IMG/VR virus record: IMGVR_UViG_3300000117_000371
Span: 1-20,165 of that record
Length of the DNA stretch: 20,165 nt
Direction: 5' to 3' (one strand)
Origin: a virus
The position numbers and the translations under genes are program-made. Position 1 is the first letter of the stretch. The number at the start of each line of letters is the position of its first letter. Of the stretch, positions 3,795 to 10,080 are shown piece after piece. Below the pieces are notes generated by a model, which ran no database searches, was not told the origin of the DNA, and saw nothing but the letters and a program-made list of their open reading frames with translations.

Positions 3795-5405
3795 GTGTCT
3801 AGTGGCTACCAACACAAGGAACCATGTCCTAAGTGCGGTAGTAAAGATAACGTGGCGGTCTACTCTAACGGTGGCCGCCACTGTTACACTCCGGGCTGTG
3901 GTTACCACGTACATGGAGTAAAAGGGGAGGAATCTCAAGTGCCTACACCTAGTAACTTACAGTTAGGCGGTGTGGTTGCTTCTATCCATGACCGGAAGCT
4001 ATCGCTAAATACTGTGAAAAAATACCAAGTATCGGTGGACTATGCACCGGATGGTAAAATTGCCAAACATTTCTATCCGTATCACGATGTCAACACGGGC
4101 GAGATAGTCGCAACCAAGTGTCGCATCGTAAACACCAAGGACTTTCTCTGTACTGGTGACATGACTAACGTAGGGCTATTCGGTCAACGACAGTGTAGGG
4201 GTAAGGGTAAGTACATTACGATCACCGAAGGTGAGTTAGACGCCATGTCGGTATACGAGATGTTTGGACAGAAGTGGGACGCAGTGTCCCTTCGGTCTGG
4301 AGCATCGAGTGCCGCCAAAGAGATCAAGGCACAACTAGAGTGGCTCGAAGGCTACGATAACGTGGTAATCTGCTTAGACCAAGACAAGGCAGGAGAGTTA
4401 GCCACAGATCAGATTAAGGACTTGTTCAGCCCCAACAAACTTAAGATATGTAGGCTGCCCTTGAAGGACGCCAGCGAAATGTTGATGGCCAACAAGGTGC
4501 AGGAGTTTACACAGACTTGGTGGGACTCGAAGGTTTACAGACCAGATGGAATCGTCGCTGGTACAGATACGTGGAACGCCCTCGTAAACAAACGACAGAT
4601 ACAGAGTGTACCGTACCCTTGGGAGGGGTTGAACGATGTCACACGAGGCCACAGACCCTACGAACTTGTCACTATCACCAGCGGTAGTGGTATGGGAAAG
4701 TCCCAGTTTATCCGAGAGCTTGAGTACGATCTGCTTCAACGCACAGACGCCAACATCGGTGTACTTGCACTGGAGGAAGATGTCGCAACGACAGCTCTGG
4801 GAATTATGTCGGTGGCATCATCAAGGAGGCTCCACATGGAGGAAGACACGCCTGTTGATGAGCTTAGACCTCACTGGGAGGCAACGATGGGGTCTGGACG
4901 TTATTACCTGTTCGATCACTGGGGGTCAACGTCAGCCGATGAGCTTCTTTCAAGAGTACGGCACATGGCAAAAGCCTGCGACTGTAGATATATCGTACTC
5001 GACCACTTGTCAATCGTGGTTTCTTCTCAAGAGAACGGGGACGAACGGAAAGCTATAGACGAGATCATGACCAAGCTGCGAACACTGGTGGCAGAGACAG
5101 GTATCACCTTGTTCCTCGTGTCCCACTTACGGCGAGGCACGGGAACAGCCCACGAGGACGGTGGACGTATCAGTCTGCAGGACTTACGTGGGTCTCAGTC
5201 TATCGCCCAGTTATCTGATATAGTCATAGGCATGGAACGTAATCAACAGGCCGAAGACCCAGCCGTACGCAACACTACGTCTGTCAGGGTACTGAAGAAT
5301 CGGTACGCCGGGGAGACAGGACCAGCGTGTTGGTTACGGTACGATAGATTCACAGGTCGTATCCACGAGTGCAGTAATCCTAACCCGAGGGAGACAGAGT
5401 TTTGA
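3795..5405 (+). CDS. Bifunctional DNA primase-helicase, T7 gp4-like
   Basis: The protein makes RNA primers and unwinds the replication fork. Its 536 residues start at a GTG two bases after the SSB stop; T7 gp4 is 566. Domains in order: zinc-binding domain with Cys11, Cys14, Cys30 and Cys35; TOPRIM primase with TEGELDAMS (Glu145) and CLDQDKAG (Asp195, Asp197); hexameric helicase with Walker A GSGMGKS (297-303, Lys302), a catalytic Glu in ALEED (325-329), Walker B IVLDH (400-404), VSHLRR (442-447) with the sensor His444, and a likely arginine finger Arg503 in KNRYAGETG. All key residues are present, so both activities should work. Its stop overlaps the TTG of the next gene. It pairs functionally with the SSB and polymerase on either side. 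Confidence 0.95.
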   Translation: MSSGYQHKEPCPKCGSKDNVAVYSNGGRHCYTPGCGYHVHGVKGEESQVPTPSNLQLGGVVASIHDRKLSLNTVKKYQVSVDYAPDGKIAKHFYPYHDVNTGEIVATKCRIVNTKDFLCTGDMTNVGLFGQRQCRGKGKYITITEGELDAMSVYEMFGQKWDAVSLRSGASSAAKEIKAQLEWLEGYDNVVICLDQDKAGELATDQIKDLFSPNKLKICRLPLKDASEMLMANKVQEFTQTWWDSKVYRPDGIVAGTDTWNALVNKRQIQSVPYPWEGLNDVTRGHRPYELVTITSGSGMGKSQFIRELEYDLLQRTDANIGVLALEEDVATTALGIMSVASSRRLHMEEDTPVDELRPHWEATMGSGRYYLFDHWGSTSADELLSRVRHMAKACDCRYIVLDHLSIVVSSQENGDERKAIDEIMTKLRTLVAETGITLFLVSHLRRGTGTAHEDGGRISLQDLRGSQSIAQLSDIVIGMERNQQAEDPAVRNTTSVRVLKNRYAGETGPACWLRYDRFTGRIHECSNPNPRETEF

Positions 5406-5725
5406 GCGACATAGAAAACCTTAAAAGCGCCTTGGTTAAGGCACAGCAAAGATATAGTGAAGCATATGATCGCTGGGGTGCTAGTGATAATGGCGCTGGC
5501 CCGCCAAAGAATACAGACAGCGATAGAATCTTAGCTATGTTAGCGTTTGAAGAAAACCATCTTCCTTATGTTGAAACTACCGACGCTATTTTTTTAGTTA
5601 AAGGTAAGTACTATTACGTATCTACTACAGGTAAATGGCGAGTAAAAGGAAAACAAAAGTGGTACAGGAGCAAAGACGTTTACCAATTTATAGATATGTA
5701 TGTAAATAGGAACCCAAATAGATGA
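5402..5725 (+). CDS. Protein of unknown function between helicase and polymerase
   Basis: The gene encodes 107 residues from a TTG start overlapping the helicase stop (TTGA); GAGGGAG lies about 8 bases upstream and supports this start. The N-terminal third is charged and helical. The C-terminal half is Tyr/Lys/Trp-rich and probably beta-stranded (KGKYYYVSTTGKWRVKGK, about 67-84, then KWYRSKDVYQFIDMYVN). I do not recognise a family. The base composition is visibly more AT-rich than the helicase and polymerase genes on either side, which suggests an inserted accessory gene. It ends by ATGA overlap with the polymerase start. Confidence 0.72.
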   Translation: MSDIENLKSALVKAQQRYSEAYDRWGASDNGAGPPKNTDSDRILAMLAFEENHLPYVETTDAIFLVKGKYYYVSTTGKWRVKGKQKWYRSKDVYQFIDMYVNRNPNR

Positions 5726-7371
5726 CTAACCTAGTCTTCTGTGACATTGAAACTGACGGACTAAACCCCAGCGTTATCTGGTGTGCTGTCTGCCGCCACA
5801 ACGGAGAGAGCGAGGTAATATGTAATGAGCAAGATTTCAAACAGTATGTATCGCGTAAAGCGCCGGTTACGTTCGTATTCCACAACGGAACTGGCTTTGA
5901 TGTTCCTGTGGTCGAGCGTCTTTGGGACTTTACTTTTGACAGGAGCATGGTCACTGATACTCTGATACTGTCACGCTTGGCTAACCCTAGTCGGTCTGGT
6001 GGACATTCCCTTCGGAACTGGGGCAACATTCTGGGCTTCCCCAAGGGCGACCACGAGGATTGGTCACAGCTTACACCAGAGATGATCGACTACTGTGTAC
6101 GTGACGTAGAGCTGACAGAGGCTGTGTACAACAGGCTTCAACAGGAACTCGATGGGTTCTCAGAGGAGTGTATCGAACTAGAACACCACGTTCAGTACCT
6201 CATGCACCAACAAGAACGGAACGGATGGTTGCTCGACGAACGTCTGTGTCACATGCTCTGCGCTAAGTTCAAGGAGCGGATGAATGAAATTGAATATAAT
6301 CTACAAGAGATTTTCCCGCCGATTGTTGAAGAGAGATGCTCAGAGAAAACTGGTAAGAGGCTCAAGGATAAAGTCACTGTATTCAACGTCGGGTCGCGTC
6401 AGCAAGTGGCCGACAGGCTTACATCTAAGGGTGCAGTTTGGACGAGCCTCACTCCGACAGGTAAGCCCGTTGTTGATGAGAAATCGCTCAAGGAGAATAA
6501 TCATGTACCCGAAGCGTCTCAAGTCTTGGAGTACCTCTTACTACAGAAGCGATACGCACAAGTAAACTCGTGGCTGGAACACTTACAGGACGATGGCAGG
6601 GTCCACGGGCGTGTGATAAGTAACGGTGCTGTCACTGGACGTATGACACACCAGAGGCCCAACATGGCACAAGTTCCTTCGGCTAGTTCAGAGTACGGGG
6701 AAGAGTGCCGTAAGTGTTGGATCGTACCAGAAGGTTACAGGCTAGTAGGCTTTGACGCTAGCGGACTAGAACTACGGATGCTCGCTCACTACATGGGCGA
6801 CGAGGAGTTTACAGATGCTCTGCTTGACGGAGACATTCACACCAGAAATCAACTTGCTGCGGGTCTTCAGACAAGATCTCAGGCAAAGACTTTCATATAT
6901 GCTTTCCTGTACGGAGCCGGAGACGCTAAAATCGGAACCATCGTCGGAGGAACTGCATCAGATGGCAGAGTTCTTCGGCACCGCTTTCTTCGAAATACAC
7001 CTGCTCTTGAAGCTCTACGAGACAGAGTTGGGCAAGCGTCTAGGCGAGGTTACCTACGAGGACTCGACGGACGAAGACTCTGGGTTCGATCCGAGCATAG
7101 TGCATTAAACACTTTACTACAGGCCGCAGGTGCTATCGTAATGAAACGAGCGTTGCTCCTTTTGGACGACGCCTCTACTAAACAGAAGCTGAACTACCGC
7201 TTTATAGGAAACATACACGATGAGATTCAATCGGAGGTGGTTACAGAACAAGCAGAGATTTACGGTCAACTCGCAGTCGGCTGTCTCAAGGAGGCTGGCG
7301 TATCGTTTAACCTCAGATGTCCGTTGGACGGGGAGTTCAAAATTGGAACTACATGGGCAGATACACACTGA
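5722..7371 (+). CDS. DNA polymerase, family A, with 3'-5' exonuclease (T7 gp5-like)
   Basis: This is the replicative polymerase, 549 residues against 704 in T7. Exonuclease motifs are complete: DIET (Asp8, Glu10), GFDVP (Asp60) and YCVRD (Tyr124, Asp128), so proofreading should be active. Polymerase motif A is FDASGLELR (Asp345), motif B runs RSQAKTFIYAFLYG (Arg385, Lys389, Tyr393, Tyr397) and motif C is HDEIQ (His499, Asp500, Glu501). Tyr393 aligns with E. coli Pol I position 762; Tyr there is the T7 state and is reported mainly from virulent phages. Compared with T7, the long thioredoxin-binding insertion before the VFNVGSR segment (220-226) is missing, which accounts for some of the shorter length. 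The 3' end overlaps the next gene by 29 bases if its TTG start is right. Confidence 0.96.
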   Translation: MTNLVFCDIETDGLNPSVIWCAVCRHNGESEVICNEQDFKQYVSRKAPVTFVFHNGTGFDVPVVERLWDFTFDRSMVTDTLILSRLANPSRSGGHSLRNWGNILGFPKGDHEDWSQLTPEMIDYCVRDVELTEAVYNRLQQELDGFSEECIELEHHVQYLMHQQERNGWLLDERLCHMLCAKFKERMNEIEYNLQEIFPPIVEERCSEKTGKRLKDKVTVFNVGSRQQVADRLTSKGAVWTSLTPTGKPVVDEKSLKENNHVPEASQVLEYLLLQKRYAQVNSWLEHLQDDGRVHGRVISNGAVTGRMTHQRPNMAQVPSASSEYGEECRKCWIVPEGYRLVGFDASGLELRMLAHYMGDEEFTDALLDGDIHTRNQLAAGLQTRSQAKTFIYAFLYGAGDAKIGTIVGGTASDGRVLRHRFLRNTPALEALRDRVGQASRRGYLRGLDGRRLWVRSEHSALNTLLQAAGAIVMKRALLLLDDASTKQKLNYRFIGNIHDEIQSEVVTEQAEIYGQLAVGCLKEAGVSFNLRCPLDGEFKIGTTWADTH

Positions 7372-7852
7372 AGTAACACTGACTGACAGTGAGCGTCAGA
7401 TAGCTGAGTTCGTAGCACAGCGTAGGTTTGATGGTGCTAGAGATAAAAACATTCACAACAACAGGAAGGGGCCGCAGTCAAACTACGAAACTGATCTCGA
7501 AGGTATGGCCTCTGAGCTGGCAGCAGCCAAGGCTCTGAACGTGTGGCCTGACTTAACTGAAGAGATTCAGGTGCATGATCTAACGTACAACGGAGTCACC
7601 ATAGACGTCAAAGCTACCAAATACCACACAGGCAGACTAATAGCTGGCCTCCAAAAGAAAAACAAATCCTGTGATTACTACATGTTACTAGTGGGTGAGT
7701 GTCCGACTTATGATATAAAGGGTTTTGCGAAACGTGAAGACTTGTTGAGTGAAGATACAATAACAGATTTGGGTTGGGGTAAGTTACACGCTTTGACACA
7801 AGATAAACTAACATCGCTGTCTAACTTTCTAAAGGAGTTCCATGATGAGTGA
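7343..7852 (+). CDS. PD-(D/E)XK-type endonuclease-like protein
   Basis: The frame has no ATG in a sensible place after the polymerase. I choose TTG at 7343 because GGGGAG (7330-7335) lies 7 bases upstream, giving 169 residues and a 29-base overlap with the polymerase gene. A CTG or other start near 7378 is possible. The fold signature is an acidic residue on a helix (Glu58 in MASELAAAKAL), then strands ending in GVTIDVKAT (Asp88, Lys90), the D-x-K of PD-(D/E)XK nucleases, followed by a strand DYYMLLVG (111-118). This is the plan of restriction-enzyme-like and resolvase-like nucleases. The substrate is unknown; degradation of host DNA or processing of branched DNA are reasonable guesses. It is the first of four consecutive genes with this type of active site. 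Confidence 0.72.
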   Translation: MELHGQIHTEVTLTDSERQIAEFVAQRRFDGARDKNIHNNRKGPQSNYETDLEGMASELAAAKALNVWPDLTEEIQVHDLTYNGVTIDVKATKYHTGRLIAGLQKKNKSCDYYMLLVGECPTYDIKGFAKREDLLSEDTITDLGWGKLHALTQDKLTSLSNFLKEFHDE

Positions 7853-8135
7853 GAAGATAACAGATACGAGTCGTTTGGGAGACATAGCTGAGTTCTATGT
7901 GACAACTTGGTTGTGGGACGAAGGTTACGAAGTCTTCCGTAACGCTGGATGCACCGGAGCTATCGATTTAGTTGCTCTCAGGAACGGGGTGCCTGTGTTC
8001 ATTGATGTAAAATCTAAGAACACTGATACACGGTACGGCCACTCACGCACAGAAGAACAGAAACTGTTACGTGTACAGTTAGTAGAGTTCAACGGACAAA
8101 CCCGTAAGTGTCGCTGGGTGGAGCATGAAGAATGA
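7842..8135 (+). CDS. Small PD-(D/E)XK nuclease, Hjc/VRR-like minimal core
   Basis: This protein of 97 residues is nearly the bare nuclease core: GDIAEFYV with Glu17, then GAIDLVAL with Asp42, then PVFIDVKSK with Asp55 and Lys57. This Glu...Asp...Asp-x-Lys order is typical of archaeal Holliday-junction resolvase-like and other small endonuclease families. Two ATGs occur in a row; the second (7845) has the better 7-base spacing from AAAGGAG (7831-7837). The gene overlaps its upstream neighbour by 11 bases and the downstream one by ATGA. It could be a nickase or structure-specific endonuclease; the substrate cannot be read from sequence. Confidence 0.8.
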   Translation: MMSEKITDTSRLGDIAEFYVTTWLWDEGYEVFRNAGCTGAIDLVALRNGVPVFIDVKSKNTDTRYGHSRTEEQKLLRVQLVEFNGQTRKCRWVEHEE

Positions 8136-8995
8136 ACATACACACACTGGTACAAGACATATACAAGACGGTGGCTGATAAAGAGCCAGCCGAAGGTGTT
8201 GATTTGTACGACGAGATAGAACAGTTCGGGGAAAACTGTAAGAGTCTGATGACTAGCCTGTTCACTGAGAAAAGGGACGGACGTACCCTGCGTATGTCCA
8301 ACATCGGACGCAAGGATCGTTACTTGTGGAACGCAGTCAACAACCCAGACGTAGCAGAAGAACTGTCACCGAATACTTACGTCAAGTTTATGTACGGTCA
8401 CTTGATCGAAGAGCTTCTGTTATTTTTAACAAAACTAGCGGGACACGAGGTTACTGATGAACAAAAGAAGTGTGAAGTTTCGGGTATTACAGGGTCTATG
8501 GACTGTAAAATTGACGGTGTCGTCACTGATGTTAAGTCTGTGTCCACTTTTGGGTTTAAGAAATTCAAGGACGGAAGTATGGCTCTTGACGACCCGTTTG
8601 GATACGTTGCTCAAATTAAGGGTTACGCACACTCAGAAGGAAGAGACAACCGTTTTGGTTGGTTAGCTATGGACAAGCAGAACGGACACCTGACGTACTT
8701 GATGTACGACACAGAGGACACGAAGGCTTTCGTTCACAACACAATCTCTTACGACATCGAAGAACGTATCGAACACATCAAAGAGGTTGTGCAGCAAGAA
8801 GAACCACCCGAGCATTGTTACGAAGCTGTCGCAGACGGTAAAAGCGGTAACAAAAAACTGGCAGTAGGCTGTTCGTACTGCTCTTACAAAAAAGTTTGTT
8901 GGCCCGACGTTCGAGGTTTTGCCTACGCTAACGGCCCACGCTACTTAGTGGAGGTGGCCAATGAGCCGCAAGTTCCAGAAATCGAACTTAGGTAA
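8132..8995 (+). CDS. RecB/Cas4-like PD-(D/E)XK exonuclease with Cys cluster
   Basis: The 287-residue protein has a RecB-family nuclease core: GHLIEE (His90, Glu93), GSMDCKIDGVVTDVKS (Asp124, Asp133, Lys135) and the RecB-type Q-x-x-x-Y motif in AQIKGYA (Gln161, Tyr165). The C-terminal CSYCSYKKVCW gives C-x2-C-x5-C (247, 250, 256); with an N-terminal Cys (Cys36) this matches the iron-sulfur arrangement of Cas4/AddB/Dna2-type nucleases. The family acts on DNA ends. In this position it probably takes the role of T7 gp6 exonuclease: host-DNA breakdown, primer removal or recombination. The cluster is inferred from spacing alone. It couples by ATGA to the upstream nuclease and overlaps the endonuclease I gene by 35 bases. 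Confidence 0.85.
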   Translation: MNIHTLVQDIYKTVADKEPAEGVDLYDEIEQFGENCKSLMTSLFTEKRDGRTLRMSNIGRKDRYLWNAVNNPDVAEELSPNTYVKFMYGHLIEELLLFLTKLAGHEVTDEQKKCEVSGITGSMDCKIDGVVTDVKSVSTFGFKKFKDGSMALDDPFGYVAQIKGYAHSEGRDNRFGWLAMDKQNGHLTYLMYDTEDTKAFVHNTISYDIEERIEHIKEVVQQEEPPEHCYEAVADGKSGNKKLAVGCSYCSYKKVCWPDVRGFAYANGPRYLVEVANEPQVPEIELR

Positions 8996-9371
8996 GTACA
9001 GATCAGGATTTGAAAAAGATGTCGCACAACAGCTACAACCATTTGGTTTTACGTACGAGTCGTGTCAGGTTCCATATAGGATCGAGCGAAAGTACACCCC
9101 AGATTTTGTGTACGAGAGACAAGGCGTTACTTATTACATCGAATGTAAAGGATACTTTAGAGCAGGAGACACCCAGAAGTACCGCTCAATCTCTAACTGC
9201 CTTGGAAGCAATCAAGAACTTATCTTCGTACTTATGAAGCCTAACCAAAAAGTGAGTAAAAGTACCAGAAATACTATGGCTCAGTGGTGTGACAAAAATA
9301 ACATAAAATGGTACGATACTAGTACGCTCAAGGAATTAGTCGATTATGTCTCTGACACTAGAAGAAACTAA
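8961..9371 (+). CDS. Endonuclease I, Holliday-junction resolvase (T7 gp3 family)
   Basis: This 136-residue protein is close in length to T7 endonuclease I (149). It would resolve branched DNA before packaging and help degrade host DNA. The active site aligns residue by residue with T7 Glu20, Asp55, Glu65 and Lys67: RSGFEKDVAQQL (Glu18), YTPDFV (Asp48) and YYIECKGYF (Glu61, Lys63). The following TQKYRSI helix also matches the family. The ATG at 8961 is preceded by GGAGGTGG and lies inside the end of the RecB/Cas4-like gene. In T7 the gene is upstream of the helicase, whereas here it follows the polymerase. Confidence 0.92.
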   Translation: MSRKFQKSNLGKYRSGFEKDVAQQLQPFGFTYESCQVPYRIERKYTPDFVYERQGVTYYIECKGYFRAGDTQKYRSISNCLGSNQELIFVLMKPNQKVSKSTRNTMAQWCDKNNIKWYDTSTLKELVDYVSDTRRN

Positions 9372-9537
9372 AGAGCGGTTGTTGCGGCTGTACGACCCCG
9401 ACGATCTTCTAGAAGCCCTACAAATATCAGCAGAAGAAATACTAGACCGCTTTGAAGACAAGCTCATTAAACGCCTAGAGTTCTTTTACGAAGAATTTCA
9501 AGAGCAAGAGAAGGAACACGATGAAGATGAGTATTGA
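9346..9537 (+). CDS. Small acidic helical protein, function unknown
   Basis: The gene encodes 63 residues and its start lies 26 bases inside the endonuclease I gene. The sequence is almost all helix-forming and very acidic toward the end (EEFQEQEKEHDEDEY). It contains a YDPDDLLEALQISAEEILDRF segment (16-36; DPDDLL followed by ISAEEIL), a type I recall from short proteins in other tailed phages, without a known function. A coiled coil or a partner-binding helix pair is plausible. The overlapping arrangement and phage-typical sequence support a real gene. Confidence 0.75.
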   Translation: MSLTLEETKERLLRLYDPDDLLEALQISAEEILDRFEDKLIKRLEFFYEEFQEQEKEHDEDEY

Positions 9538-9823
9538 TGAAGCAACGCCCGAGGAGTGGAACACGTCCAGTAAAACAACGTACAATAAGCTGTACCACCC
9601 TCAAGATGTCAACAACCCCGTCACCCAGCCAGACCACTACAACCGTGGGGCTATCGAAGCCATCGAAGCTATCAAGGCTTCTATGCACCCACAAGAATAC
9701 AAGGGTTACCTCAAAGGTAACTGCTTGAAGTACCTCTGGCGCTACGAATACAAGAACGGTTTAGAAGACCTCAAGAAAGCCAAGGTCTACTTAGAGTGGT
9801 TGATAAAAGAGGTAGCCTCATGA
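9521..9823 (+). CDS. DUF3310 family protein (SaV-like nucleotide-metabolism-associated)
   Basis: This 100-residue protein has the DUF3310 core from about residue 32: PVTQPDHYNRGAIEAIEAI, then YLKGNCLKYLWRYEYKNG and DLKKAKVYLEWLI. The motifs DHY, GN-x-x-KYLWR and DL-x-KA-x-WYL define this family, which is widespread in phages and sometimes linked to nucleotide-kinase proteins; the biochemical role is not settled. AAGGA at 9511-9515 serves the ATG at 9521, which overlaps the previous gene by 17 bases. Its place two genes before NrdJ fits a role around nucleotide supply, but that is inference. Confidence 0.88.
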   Translation: MKMSIDEATPEEWNTSSKTTYNKLYHPQDVNNPVTQPDHYNRGAIEAIEAIKASMHPQEYKGYLKGNCLKYLWRYEYKNGLEDLKKAKVYLEWLIKEVAS

Positions 9824-10080
9824 AGATAGTTGAGGGTAACTTCGGAAAAAAAGAGGAAGATATTTCTACGTCTGAGTTCCTCTCGGTCTTTTCAGTTAAG
9901 GCGCTTGAGTACGAACAGGAAGGAAAAGAAGTTAAGGTAGCTGTCGTAATGTACAAAGACGGTGAGGTGTTTGAGATAGCCGCTAACGAACAGTACCCAG
10001 ACGGTGTGTACATGCTTCTAAACATGGCAGCACACGCGATAATAAACGAGACACTAGGAATAACAGGAGTAATAGATTAG
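9820..10080 (+). CDS. Hypothetical protein upstream of NrdJ
   Basis: This protein has 86 residues starting at the ATG at 9820, which overlaps the DUF3310 stop (ATGA) and has AAAGAGG upstream; a longer frame from 9796 would overlap more and lacks this support. The protein is acidic, with a middle strand region (KVAVVMYKDGEVFEIAAN, about 39-56) that could form a small beta sheet and a helical end. I recognise no family. The stop directly abuts the NrdJ ATG, and AGGAG within its last codons serves NrdJ, so the two are co-translated. Confidence 0.75.
   Translation: MKIVEGNFGKKEEDISTSEFLSVFSVKALEYEQEGKEVKVAVVMYKDGEVFEIAANEQYPDGVYMLLNMAAHAIINETLGITGVID

Noticed and set aside
4636-5058. A 140-codon frame inside the primase-helicase gene
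   Set aside because: The in-frame helicase carries all motifs through this stretch; the other frame has no recognisable protein and is a shadow.
6815-7108. A 97-codon second frame within the polymerase gene
   Set aside because: It spans polymerase motifs B and neighbours that are intact in the main frame; no start signal of its own.
8132-8995. Cas4-like nuclease as part of a CRISPR system
   Set aside because: No repeat-spacer array or other cas gene is visible; the neighbours are phage replication genes.
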